A DNA stretch of 36,549 nucleotides, taken from the IMG/VR virus record IMGVR_UViG_3300050821_023953, positions 1 to 36,549 of that record, one strand, 5' to 3'. Source of the DNA: a virus. Positions 23,110 through 30,161 of this stretch are shown one piece after another; positions within the stretch are counted from its first letter, which is position 1; each line of letters begins with the position of its first letter. The notes beneath the pieces were generated by a model, which saw nothing but the letters and a program-made list of their open reading frames with translations, did not search any database and was not told the origin of the DNA. The translations under genes and the position numbers were made by a program.

Positions 23110-23633
23110 CAATCCTCCCCGAACATTATCTGGCCCAGTTTCTCCAGCTTCTCTGCGTTCGGCATCGATGACGACGCGACCTTCGCGGCTTCCTTGTCCG
23201 CATACCACTTGATGAACAGTTCGGCCGTCTCGCGCTGGAATTGCTTGCGTTCGCGGTCCTCGGCATCGCGTTTGATCTGGACTGCCTGGACTTTGACCCA
23301 GTCCTCGGCGTTCTGCTGTTTGATCGCCAGCATCCCGAAGATTCTCTGGCCGAAGCTGAAGAGCTGCTCGTCGCTCAGGTTCGGAACCTCGCGCTTGATT
23401 TCCTCCAGGACCGTTTCCGTATCCGCTTCGTTCTGCCGCGATGCCGCACGTAAAAAGTAACGTGAGCGCCAGCGCGAAAGTAAATTCTCCGACACAGCGA
23501 TCCCATCGGCGGCCAGATGCTTGCGGACGGCCGCGTAGGATTTCTTGTCCAGCATGGCGAAGATTTCCGCCTGCCGTTCCTCCGGCAAGTGGTCGAGAAT
23601 CGCGTCGGGTCGGGTTTTGCGTTCGGGGTTCAT
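23106..23633 (-). CDS. Terminase small subunit-like (Mu gp27, DUF3486)
   Basis: 175 residues. The N-terminus (LDHLPEERQAEIFAMLDKKSYAAVRKHLAADGIAVSENLLSRWRSRY) is the DNA-binding helix-turn-helix part of the DUF3486 family, followed by a long helical charged tail. It ends in GTGA overlap with the large terminase and begins four bases downstream of another ATG in a different frame. Position just before the large terminase is diagnostic in Mu-like phages. It likely recognises the phage end for packaging. Confidence 0.8.
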   Translation of the reverse strand: MNPERKTRPDAILDHLPEERQAEIFAMLDKKSYAAVRKHLAADGIAVSENLLSRWRSRYFLRAASRQNEADTETVLEEIKREVPNLSDEQLFSFGQRIFGMLAIKQQNAEDWVKVQAVQIKRDAEDRERKQFQRETAELFIKWYADKEAAKVASSSMPNAEKLEKLGQIMFGEDW

Positions 23634-23915
23634 TCATGACTCGGCGGTCTGTTGCGCGACGAAGTCCATGCCGGCCTTGGTGATCTGCCAGGTCTGCACT
23701 TCAGGGCTGATGGTTTTGTCGCGAACTTTGATCAGGCCGGCGCTTTCGAGGTAATGCAGTTCGGCGCTGATTTCGGCGAGCGACGGAGCGAAGCCATATT
23801 GGTTGCAGAGCAACGCAATCGACGCGCGGCCGAACATCTTGCCGCTCGGGTTCGTATCGAGGACGCGCAGGACCGCGATGCGCAGAAGTTCGCGCTGTTG
23901 TGGATTGGCGATCAT
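23634..23915 (-). CDS. Winged-helix protein at Mu gp26 position
   Basis: 93 residues. Helical N-terminus followed by a winged-helix pattern: LCNQYGFAPSLAEISAELHYLESAGLIKVRDK and the wing EVQTWQITKAGMDFV. Mu-like phages carry a similar small HTH-type gene between gp25 and gp27. Its ATG overlaps the stop of the gp25-like gene and its TGA overlaps the next start. May bind DNA near the packaging site; role not known. Confidence 0.7.
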   Translation of the reverse strand: MIANPQQRELLRIAVLRVLDTNPSGKMFGRASIALLCNQYGFAPSLAEISAELHYLESAGLIKVRDKTISPEVQTWQITKAGMDFVAQQTAES

Positions 23916-24253
23916 TGCTGGCGGTTCTTCCTTTCGATCAATCGATCAAGCTTGGCGTCCATATTGCAGAGTTGCGCGTTTTGTAGCCGGGTCTCGGTTT
24001 CCAGACGGGCGAGCGCCTGCCCGTTGGCTTCACTTCGCCTGTAGAGTTCACGAATCGAATTTTCGTTGCGCGAAGTGCGGTCGCTAAGCGCCGAATGTTG
24101 CACTCCCAGTTCCTCGTTCGGAGGCTGGCGCTTGAACGCTTTGCGTCCTTCGTTGTAGAGCCACAGCAATGCGCCCAGGCAGACGAGGAACGCCGCGATG
24201 TCCTTCGTCATGTCCGGCGTGAGTTGGGCAATCATGTGTGGATCGATCTTCAT
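23912..24253 (-). CDS. Mu gp25-like (DUF2730-type) membrane protein with coiled coil
   Basis: 113 residues. One transmembrane helix at about 18-34 (TKDIAAFLVCLGALLWLY), then a basic stretch and a long coiled coil ending with LCNMDAKLDRLIERKNRQQ. This helix plus coiled-coil design matches the DUF2730 family, found just upstream of the terminase genes in Mu-like phages. Could act in lysis or head assembly at the membrane. ATGA overlaps on both sides suggest coupled translation. Confidence 0.65.
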   Translation of the reverse strand: MKIDPHMIAQLTPDMTKDIAAFLVCLGALLWLYNEGRKAFKRQPPNEELGVQHSALSDRTSRNENSIRELYRRSEANGQALARLETETRLQNAQLCNMDAKLDRLIERKNRQQ

Positions 24254-24459
24254 GCGGTGATGTCGCGTGTGATGAGCAGGACGGGTTCTTCCTTTGCGAG
24301 CGGCGCGAACAGCCGCGCGGCGTGTTTGCGGATTGTCTCGATGTTCGGTGCCGTGGACGCAATCTCGGCGCAGATGGGAATCAGTTTGCCGGTGCGTTCA
24401 TTCTCAATGAAGCCCTGGCTGACGAACTTGCGCTGGATGGTGATTGTGTCGCCCATCAT
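24250..24459 (-). CDS. Small protein of unknown function
   Basis: 69 residues from the ATG at 24459 (MMGDTITIQRKFVSQGF); a GGAG precedes it by about ten bases. The sequence has beta character at FVSQGFIENERTGKLIPICAE followed by a helix. It lies in the lysis-to-packaging stretch, overlapping the gp25-like start. No family recognised. Confidence 0.55.
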   Translation of the reverse strand: MMGDTITIQRKFVSQGFIENERTGKLIPICAEIASTAPNIETIRKHAARLFAPLAKEEPVLLITRDITA

Positions 24460-24995
24460 TGGATTTTCTCCAGTCGATAGAATTGCGTGGGGTTTGTGGC
24501 GCGGCCGGCCGGCCAATCGATTGTTCCGTAGCCTGGCGGGAACGTGGTGACGTGGACCCACTCGCGAAAATCCGGGCTGGCTTCCAGAATCAAAGTGTTA
24601 GTGTGCAGCCCGAAATATTTCACTTCGACACGTGGCAACCCATTTGTGGGCGGAACCCTCACGTCGGCCACGACGCTGCGTTTTCCAGACACTAGCGGCA
24701 TCGGAGGATCGGGATTTGTGTGCGCGTCCCGGAGTGAGGGCATTGCAGCGCCCGAGGCGGGCGCGCGCCGGGAGATTTGAAATGATGCGCGCAGGACAGG
24801 AGGCGTCGGAATAAGAACAAGGTTCGTTCCCCTGGACGGCGGCGGGACCGGGCCGAAGTGATATTGCGTGTTGTCCGTGACGCAACCGCACATCAGCAAA
24901 ACCAGCAACACCAGGATCGCGAGGCCAGTGAGCCACAGAGGACCGGCCTTCGCTGAGAAGATACTGCCCGGCAAGTGGAACGTTGGGGTGCGCAC
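24456..24995 (-). CDS. Lipoprotein with Verrucomicrobial-type C-terminal domain
   Basis: About 179 residues from a GTG at 24995; a TTG at 24974 is also possible and neither has a clear Shine-Dalgarno. A hydrophobic core (LTGLAILVLLVLLMCGC) ends in a lipobox around Cys at GC, so it should be lipidated after export. The C-terminal part NTLILEASPDFREWVHVTTF with later NPTQFYRLEKIQ matches the pattern LEAS-x-D-x-x-x-W...FYR seen on many secreted proteins of Verrucomicrobiota. A GC-rich repeat encodes ISRRAPASGAA in mid-protein. It lies between lipase and packaging genes; possibly an outer-membrane lysis or exclusion factor. Confidence 0.6.
   Translation of the reverse strand: MRTPTFHLPGSIFSAKAGPLWLTGLAILVLLVLLMCGCVTDNTQYHFGPVPPPSRGTNLVLIPTPPVLRASFQISRRAPASGAAMPSLRDAHTNPDPPMPLVSGKRSVVADVRVPPTNGLPRVEVKYFGLHTNTLILEASPDFREWVHVTTFPPGYGTIDWPAGRATNPTQFYRLEKIQ
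24748..24768. repeat. GC palindrome repeat, copy 3
   Basis: GCGCCCGAGGCGGGCGCGCG in frame in the lipoprotein gene (RRAPASGAA). Confidence 0.75.
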
Positions 24996-25081
24996 GGCTT
25001 CACACGGTTGTTGGAACCCGCGACCCGTTCTGTCTTCCTCTCTCTGTGGCTCGATGGCCCCGCGATGAAGTGTGCAAGGTT

Positions 25082-25921
25082 TCACGCGCTTAGCCTTTCG
25101 ATGTATCGGTCGATGTGATGCTTGGTGATCAGGACGTCGCGTTTGAATCTCCATGCCAGCCAGAGTCCATAAGCATCGGACACGAGCTTTCTCCACCACG
25201 GCGGATTCAACCACGAGCCGGCGCTGCGAATGCCAGGCAACAGTTCGGCAAAGAAGATTTCCTGTCCGCAATGGCGGAACCCTGCGAGGACACCAGGCAC
25301 ACGCGGGACGATGTCTTCTTCGTTGACCACACGAAAAGTGCGCGAGCCTTTTTCGAGGTCATAGGTATGCGCCCATTGCTTGTCTCCGACCCGCGGCTGT
25401 CCAAAAGTATAAACCGAGGTGATCGGCCAGCTAAGAAGTGTCCAGCGATCTGCGATGAGCGCTGCAATTGCGCCCCCAAGGGAATGACCGGTTATATAGA
25501 GCGGTTTTCCCCCGCCTGTCATCGTAAGCGCAAGCTGTATGACCTGGACTTCAATGGCGTTCCAACACTTCTCGAAACCATGGTGGACTTTGCCGCTTAC
25601 GAATGGAACTTTCCAAACGTCCGCGTCTTCGAGGAAGTTATGCAGCGACGCGGTGCCCCGAACAGCAATCACCACATAGCTTCCGCAGTCGCGCACAATA
25701 GCGTGCGTGTCCGTCTCGGCGTCCGATATGTCCGCTTCCTCGTAGGCACGCTTCGACCAGGCGGCGGAAGCGCGCGCCATGGCAATATCGAATCCGCCTT
25801 CGCTGGGAAGCTTCTGCGCGACAAGTGCGGGCGGCGGCGGATCAGAAACACCGCCGCCCGCGGCAGAGCCGGCGCTGGGTGTCGCATCGCCGGACATTTG
25901 AGTTGAGCGCAGATCGTTCAC
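25082..25921 (-). CDS. Class 3 lipase (alpha/beta hydrolase)
   Basis: 279 residues from a GTG directly after the upstream TAA; an ATG at 25897 is an alternative. The Lipase_3 fold is clear: AVRGTASLHNFLEDADV, HHGFEKCWNAIE, nucleophile elbow GHSLGG with Ser147, GQPRVGD, acid Asp203 in EEDIVPRVP, and C-terminal KHHIDRYIERL giving His268 or His269. It hydrolyses acylglycerols or phospholipids. Residues 10-40 are Gly/Pro/Ala rich. Its location in the lysis slot suggests envelope lipid breakdown at lysis, as no endolysin is seen there. No signal peptide is visible, so export would need a holin or another route. Confidence 0.85.
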   Translation of the reverse strand: MNDLRSTQMSGDATPSAGSAAGGGVSDPPPPALVAQKLPSEGGFDIAMARASAAWSKRAYEEADISDAETDTHAIVRDCGSYVVIAVRGTASLHNFLEDADVWKVPFVSGKVHHGFEKCWNAIEVQVIQLALTMTGGGKPLYITGHSLGGAIAALIADRWTLLSWPITSVYTFGQPRVGDKQWAHTYDLEKGSRTFRVVNEEDIVPRVPGVLAGFRHCGQEIFFAELLPGIRSAGSWLNPPWWRKLVSDAYGLWLAWRFKRDVLITKHHIDRYIERLSA

Positions 25922-26179
25922 TTAGGAACCGGAAGCTTCGGTCGTGGGCGCAGGCGTGGTATGAGCTGCGGTCGCAGCCGCGTTCAACGCCGGGATTGCG
26001 CTTTGTGGCACGAACTGGGAGTAAGACTCGCCAGCGACTTTCGTGCGGAGTGTGTCGAAGTCAGCGTCGGTCGGAGGATCGCCGTTGAACAGAGTTTCGA
26101 AATCGGCGACGAGTGCCGGCTCAGCCTTGATGGCTTCCTGAATCCCGAAAACGAGCAATTGCAGAAGTTGTGGTGACAT
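25922..26179 (-). CDS. Small acidic protein of unknown function
   Basis: 85 residues: MSPQLLQLLVFGIQEAIK, then acidic FNGDPPTDADFDTLRTKVAG, ending Ala/Thr rich. A single amphipathic N-terminal helix but no real transmembrane helix, so a holin role is not supported. It lies directly upstream of the lipase (TAA immediately followed by GTG), so the two are coupled. A third TGGAGT-type repeat covers its upstream gap. Confidence 0.55.
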   Translation of the reverse strand: MSPQLLQLLVFGIQEAIKAEPALVADFETLFNGDPPTDADFDTLRTKVAGESYSQFVPQSAIPALNAAATAAHTTPAPTTEASGS

Positions 26180-26187
26180 AAGGAAAT

Positions 26188-26226
26188 GGATTGTTGGAAT
26201 GTTGCGGTTTTGGAGTTTTGGTTGTG
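26188..26226. repeat. TGGAGTATTGGAGTG-type repeat, copy 3 (diverged)
   Basis: GGATTGTTGGAATGTTGCGG and following TTGGAG units fill the gap between the 156-residue lipoprotein and the 85-residue gene. Confidence 0.65.
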
Positions 26227-26227
26227 G

Positions 26228-26698
26228 TCAGTTCGGGGACGGAGTTGGGACAGGCGCAAAGGGTGTCGCTGCCGTTCCGGTTGTGATCTTGATGCCGAAG
26301 CCCTGGATCAATGCGATCAGGTCAGCGAGCGCTTGCGCCTCCGCGGCCACTGCTTGAGTCACCTTGGCTTGCGCGGTCGCGGATGATACTGCGTTGGTCG
26401 AGCCGGCCGTTGCCGAGTTCGTTGACGTTAGATCGAACAACGAATGCGTGGCATCCACCGCCAGGATTTCCGCGGCCTGATATTTCTCGAACGCGGCTTT
26501 GACCTGGAGTTCCTGCGAGACGGGCGGATGGTATTGGGCGACGTAGTTGCCCCACGCAGTCATTGCGGCCGAGACAGTGATGTCCGCGGCTTTCTCGGTT
26601 TTGTAGGAAGTCGCGCAGCCGGAGCCGGTGAGCCAGGCGGCCGCGCCGAGCAGAACGGTCATCGTCGCGGCAAGGACAAGGGAACGGTATTTCTTCAT
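26228..26698 (-). CDS. Lipoprotein of unknown function
   Basis: 156 residues. Signal peptide with lipobox: MKKYRSLVLAATMTVLLGAAAWLTGSGC, Cys28 being the lipidation site. The mature part is helical and Ala rich (AVAAEAQALADLIALIQ), ending in Pro-rich FAPVPTPSPN. It is the first gene of the probable late region on the minus strand after a 283-bp intergenic stretch. An A/C-rich leader (CCATAACCCTCAACCGAAAG) is upstream. An outer spanin role is possible from position but unproven. Confidence 0.65.
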   Translation of the reverse strand: MKKYRSLVLAATMTVLLGAAAWLTGSGCATSYKTEKAADITVSAAMTAWGNYVAQYHPPVSQELQVKAAFEKYQAAEILAVDATHSLFDLTSTNSATAGSTNAVSSATAQAKVTQAVAAEAQALADLIALIQGFGIKITTGTAATPFAPVPTPSPN

Positions 26699-26981
26699 TG
26701 TATTGCTTTCGGTTGAGGGTTATGGACGTAAGAACGGCCGCGCTGGTTTTGTTCGAGTGCAGCCGCAAGTGATGAGCCGGAGGAAACACTCAATGGAAAA
26801 TCCAACGCGACCAAAATCGCTTGTGAATGGCGACCGACTCATCATGCAGCGACGGTAGGTGCTCACCCCATTACCCGTCTAACGGCTGCGCGGACTATCA
26901 CGGCTCGCGCGGAGGAAATCTTTGGGCGCGCAAAATCCGAAGCCAGAAATCAGAAATCCGAAGGAAGCCCGAAATCCGAAA
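26699..26981. other. Largest intergenic region; probable late promoter area
   Basis: 283 bp without a supported minus-strand gene, between the HTH gene and the late genes. It ends (26931-26984) in a repeat of AAATCMGAA units. I could not assign confident -35/-10 boxes. A 21-codon plus-strand ORF at 26793-26858 has a good GGAGGAA site upstream and could be a small peptide or coincidence. Confidence 0.4.
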
Positions 26982-26984
26982 TCA
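26931..26984. repeat. AAATCMGAA-type repeat
   Basis: Tandem units such as CAGAAATCAGAAATCCGAAG end exactly at the stop of the HTH gene at 26982. Confidence 0.8.
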
Positions 26985-27272
26985 GTCGTGTAGCTTGAGG
27001 AACTTTTCTTGAAGCACCGGGACGGCCGCGGCGGCGATGCGGAGCCGCCGCATGCCGGCAGCGGAGACGTGTTCGGCGGGAATGACCTCTTCGCGAATCC
27101 AGCGATATACCGAATCTTCGTTGACGTGGAACTGCGCGGCCAATTGCTGGACGGTCAGCGTGCCATTAACCAGCGGCTTGCCAGGCGTGACAATGAACGA
27201 GCCGTCGCCGCGCGGCGTGATCGTCGGCGCGAACGTGAGGGTCAGTTGGTTCGAGTCGTCCTTGTGCTTCAC
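26982..27272 (-). CDS. Excisionase/MerR-type helix-turn-helix protein
   Basis: 96 residues from GTG at 27272 overlapping the upstream stop (GTGA). The C-terminal half is a helix-turn-helix with wing: LTVQQLAAQFHVNEDSVYRWIREEVIPAEHV followed by MRRLRI, the excisionase/helix_turn_helix_17 pattern. The N-terminus is a short Thr/Pro-rich strand region. It ends where an interspersed repeat begins, next to the main intergenic gap, so it may control the late genes. Confidence 0.7.
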   Translation of the reverse strand: MKHKDDSNQLTLTFAPTITPRGDGSFIVTPGKPLVNGTLTVQQLAAQFHVNEDSVYRWIREEVIPAEHVSAAGMRRLRIAAAAVPVLQEKFLKLHD

Positions 27273-27517
27273 AGCCTGATATTCGATTGGTCAGGGAGTT
27301 CAACGTCTTTCCAAAGCAACGGCTGGTAAATAATTCCGTGGTCGCGACTGAAGTCAGGATGATCGCAATAGCTCCGACGCCACTCTTTGCCGTTCCACCA
27401 GCCGACTGTGAATTCGAAGAATCGGCACCAGGGCCGAAGCCGATGATAAATCAAAACTCGACGGCCGACATCCGGCAGCCGTTGCTTACATGGTGTCCAT
27501 TGCAGGTTCAGGCTCAT
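27269..27517 (-). CDS. DUF551-like small protein
   Basis: 82 residues: LQWTPCKQRLPDVGRRVLIYHRLR opens with the W-x-P...LPD-x-G-x-x-V-L-I pattern of DUF551 domains, followed by FTVGWWNGKEW and a C-terminal PLLWKDVELPD close to the usual W-x-P-L-P-x-P-P ending. Such proteins are common in phage early regions; role unknown. ATGA overlap with the upstream gene. Confidence 0.65.
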   Translation of the reverse strand: MSLNLQWTPCKQRLPDVGRRVLIYHRLRPWCRFFEFTVGWWNGKEWRRSYCDHPDFSRDHGIIYQPLLWKDVELPDQSNIRL

Positions 27518-27756
27518 TCCTCAACGTCGTAGTTGCCTTCGTCATTGATCGCCACGTTCGCATGCAATTCGCGCGCGAGGTTTTTGAACAGGATGCGCAG
27601 AAGCGGCGGCGCTGCGGTCGTGAAGCGGCGATCCCGCGGGATCAGTTCCACCTGGCCGGAATAGATCACATGGCCATCCTGGTAAGGCGTCGAAACCGAG
27701 ACGCGGCCCGTGACCGACTTTTCGCCCAGCGTCAATTTGCAAGTTGTGGTAACCAT
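27514..27756 (-). CDS. Small protein of unknown function
   Basis: 80 residues, mainly beta (CKLTLGEKSVTGRVSVST, VIYSGQVELIPRDRRF) with a C-terminal helix. TAATG overlap with the MuF-peptidase gene upstream and ATGA overlap downstream suggest it is co-translated with both. No family recognised. Confidence 0.55.
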   Translation of the reverse strand: MVTTTCKLTLGEKSVTGRVSVSTPYQDGHVIYSGQVELIPRDRRFTTAAPPLLRILFKNLARELHANVAINDEGNYDVEE

Positions 27757-29354
27757 TAAAACAGCCCTTTCAAAACGATCTTCATAGTCTCACGAAAATC
27801 CGGGTCGTTCCACTTCTCAGCCATTTTCTCCGGAGTCAAGGTGAGCCATTCCATGTAACGCGTCGGCACTTCGAGACCTTCAGGGTCCGTGCCTTCGAAC
27901 GAATACACCTTGCCGGCATACGCGTCATACCATTTGTCTTTCTTGCCGACCGAGCTTGCGTAGTTGGGCAATTGCTTGACCTTCTCGCCGGCCGTGCGCG
28001 CGTCGAAATGCTTTTTGATCTCCTGCTGCCACGCCTTGTCGCCCTGGCGATGCAGCCAGTGCGTCAATTCGTGGAACGAGTTTCGGCGAAGTTCATCGCT
28101 GTTATGCGCTAGGTAATTGTGACTGAAGCTCAACTTCCCGCCCATGCCATACGTGCCGATGTTGTTCGGATCGTTCACGACGTTGATGTCCAGGACCGGC
28201 ATGCGCGCGATCTTCGCGGGCGGAATGAAGTCGAGGAACTCCTGCACCTTCGCGCGGATGTTCGCGTCGGTCAACGCGCCGGCCGGCTGCGCGCCTTTGA
28301 TGCTCTTGATGACGCGCGTCTCGGGCGTTGGCGTGGTTTCCTTCAACGCATCGCGGAGCGCGAGCATGTTGTCGCGCGTGGCGGGCTGCGCGGCATCCAG
28401 GCCGACTTGCTGCAGGACGTCGTCGAGCGTGGGCGCGGGCAAAGCGGGGCCAGCGACGGAAGGGACAACGGCAGGGACCGAAGGGGTCGGAGCTGCGGGA
28501 ATCGTAGGAGAGGTCGGGATCGGCTGCTGCACCCAATTTACCGTGTCTTCCTCGTTATCAAAATCCACCTGTTTTCCGAACGCGGACTTAAGCCGGGCTT
28601 TCATATCCGGATCGAGTCCCTTCGTGCTCGCCTGCAGGCGCTCGTTGAAATCCTTGTCGATGGGCGTGACCCTCTGGCCGGGATCGATCAGGCCGGCTTG
28701 TTCGGCCGTGTCGCGATCCTCGTCCTGGACTCCCATGCCGCTGCCAAATCCCCACGGACCCCACGGCACGCCGAACCCGCCAAACACCGGATAGTTCATC
28801 GCCATCCAGAAACCAAGGTCCGTCTTGAGCCGGATCACGTCCTCGTTCTGCTGATGGACGATGCGCGGCTGTTTCACGTCGCGCACGCGGATGAATCGTT
28901 GCGCGGGGAATTCGGCCAGAACGTCCGGGTCCTGCCCTTGCTTCCAATCCGCGTAATCCTCGGCCGCCTGCGTGTTGATGTCGAAGATCAGGCCGAGGCG
29001 CCCTTCACTCGTGATGTCTTTGAGCGTGCCGGCTTCCGATGCATCGAGCGGACCCATTCCTTCCGCGATGGCAAAATCCTGCATTTGCTTGATGAACTGT
29101 TGCCGGCTGCCGGTCGCCAGCGCCTTGTCGCCGTTCGGCAACGTCTCGACCTGGCTCGACAGATAATCCGTGATCGAATCGCGCGCGCGTTGAAGGAAGC
29201 GGACGTTCTCAACCGTGGCGGAAAAGAACGCGCGCTCACGCAACGCCAGCGGCAATTGCGACCACTGCTCGGAATCCAGCGCCGAACCGATCAGCGACTT
29301 GTCGCCGATCTTGTCCAGGGCATCGTCCCAAAGTATGGGTTGGATGAATTGCAT
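27756..29354 (-). CDS. MuF-like minor head protein fused to HExxH metallopeptidase
   Basis: 532 residues from the ATG at 29354 (TGATG overlap with the preceding gene). Residues about 1-225 look like a Mu F / SPP1 gp7-type minor head protein: KDITSEGRLGLIFDINTQAA, YADWKQGQDPDVLAEFPAQ, RFIRVRDVKQPR, GVPWGPWGFGSGM. Residues 278-309 are a Pro/Val-rich linker that coincides with a repeat of GGGAC units. Residues 310-532 contain HELTH (428-432), a zinc-metallopeptidase motif, with Glu495 or Glu502 as possible third ligand. Fusions of MuF heads to C-terminal effector domains are known, so this could be an injected effector. Its place is far from the portal gene. Confidence 0.7.
   Translation of the reverse strand: MQFIQPILWDDALDKIGDKSLIGSALDSEQWSQLPLALRERAFFSATVENVRFLQRARDSITDYLSSQVETLPNGDKALATGSRQQFIKQMQDFAIAEGMGPLDASEAGTLKDITSEGRLGLIFDINTQAAEDYADWKQGQDPDVLAEFPAQRFIRVRDVKQPRIVHQQNEDVIRLKTDLGFWMAMNYPVFGGFGVPWGPWGFGSGMGVQDEDRDTAEQAGLIDPGQRVTPIDKDFNERLQASTKGLDPDMKARLKSAFGKQVDFDNEEDTVNWVQQPIPTSPTIPAAPTPSVPAVVPSVAGPALPAPTLDDVLQQVGLDAAQPATRDNMLALRDALKETTPTPETRVIKSIKGAQPAGALTDANIRAKVQEFLDFIPPAKIARMPVLDINVVNDPNNIGTYGMGGKLSFSHNYLAHNSDELRRNSFHELTHWLHRQGDKAWQQEIKKHFDARTAGEKVKQLPNYASSVGKKDKWYDAYAGKVYSFEGTDPEGLEVPTRYMEWLTLTPEKMAEKWNDPDFRETMKIVLKGLF
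28450..28495. repeat. GACGGAAGGGAC-type repeat
   Basis: AGCGACGGAAGGGACAACGG and following GGGAC units encode the Pro/Val linker of the MuF-peptidase. Similar units occur at 29689-29716, 36386-36418, 12489-12516 and 2107-2136. Confidence 0.6.
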
Positions 29355-29581
29355 CAGGAATGCCTGGCGCGCCAGGTGAACAGACGATGCGCAGCGTCGG
29401 GCCGGCGCGCGAGAATGGTTGACGACCGGATGGCCATCATGAGCTGCCGGAATTTCGGAATGTCTGCGTCGCCCAATTCCACCAACTCGCCAGCGAGCAA
29501 ATGCCAGGCGATTGCGGACTGCTTTTCGTCCAGGCGCTGAGCCTGAGTTCCGGCGATGTGGCATTTGTCGCGGCGGGTCAT
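29354..29581 (-). CDS. Small protein of unknown function
   Basis: 75 residues with a helical core (QRLDEKQSAIAWHLLAGELVELGDADIPKFRQLM). The stop forms TGATG with the MuF-peptidase start and its own ATG overlaps the previous stop, so it belongs to this operon. It could be an immunity or chaperone partner of the downstream effector-like protein, but only position suggests this. Confidence 0.5.
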   Translation of the reverse strand: MTRRDKCHIAGTQAQRLDEKQSAIAWHLLAGELVELGDADIPKFRQLMMAIRSSTILARRPDAAHRLFTWRARHS

Positions 29582-29952
29582 ACGTGATGAGACCAGTGCA
29601 GTGGAGAGACGTATTCAACTTCGCGCTCGGCGAGTTTTCGAGCGATGACGCTCCAGTTTATTGTTAGCGGTTTATCCGGTGTGCCATAGAAGGGACTGGA
29701 GCGACGGAAGGGACAAAAGTTTGCGGGCAGTTGGCTCAAGTCGGCAGGCCGGCTGATTACGTGAAAATGTTTGCAGAATCCGCACCCGCCAATTTTTACA
29801 ATCTCGTAGCCTTCACCAACCCATTTGCGCGCCGCGGCTTCCGTTTGGAATGACGGAAGGTTAGTCTTCAGACAAATGGGCGGACAGCCCTTGAACCGCG
29901 GGCGCGGCTCGAAGACGTCGGACCAGACTTGGGCGGTTTCGCTCATTATCAT
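29578..29952 (-). CDS. Cys/His-containing protein of unknown function
   Basis: 124 residues from the ATG at 29952, which overlaps the upstream TGA. It has an internal GCGFCKHFHV motif (about residue 55), paired with CPPIC near residue 22 and CPF near residue 78, suggesting metal binding. The segment FRRSSPF near residue 80 is encoded by GGGAC-type repeat units. No family recognised. Confidence 0.5.
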   Translation of the reverse strand: MIMSETAQVWSDVFEPRPRFKGCPPICLKTNLPSFQTEAAARKWVGEGYEIVKIGGCGFCKHFHVISRPADLSQLPANFCPFRRSSPFYGTPDKPLTINWSVIARKLAEREVEYVSPLHWSHHV

Positions 29953-30149
29953 TCGATTTGCTTGGGGTTCGGGTTGCCCATGACATTCCCGGAGTGGTAT
30001 GGGCAATAGCATTTTCGCCCTTGTCTCACCCAGCCTTCCTTCAAGGTTATGTTGATTTCGCGCGAGGCTGTCTCGATGCTTACGGATAGGTCCTTAATTG
30101 TGCGACACTCCGGCGCGTCGCATCTGAATTGGATGGAGATAAGGATCAT
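29949..30149 (-). CDS. Small zinc-ribbon-like protein
   Basis: 66 residues with two Cys pairs, CDAPEC (10-15) and CYCPYH near residue 47, fitting a small zinc ribbon. Between them is a helical or strand region ending in WVRQGRKC. Common type in phage early regions, often nucleic-acid binding; no specific role. Ends in ATGA overlap. Confidence 0.6.
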   Translation of the reverse strand: MILISIQFRCDAPECRTIKDLSVSIETASREINITLKEGWVRQGRKCYCPYHSGNVMGNPNPKQIE

Positions 30150-30161
30150 AGGTTTTGGTGT

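Noticed and set aside
23110-23637. N-terminal extension of the terminase open frame
   Set aside because: The first 176 residues overlap the small terminase gene in another frame and have no terminase similarity; the GTG at 23109 with GGGGAGG is the better start.
28119-29540. Long plus-strand ORF (about 470 codons) opposite the MuF-peptidase gene
   Set aside because: Antisense shadow of a GC-rich gene; Arg/Ala/Asp-rich with no domain, while the minus strand has clear motifs.
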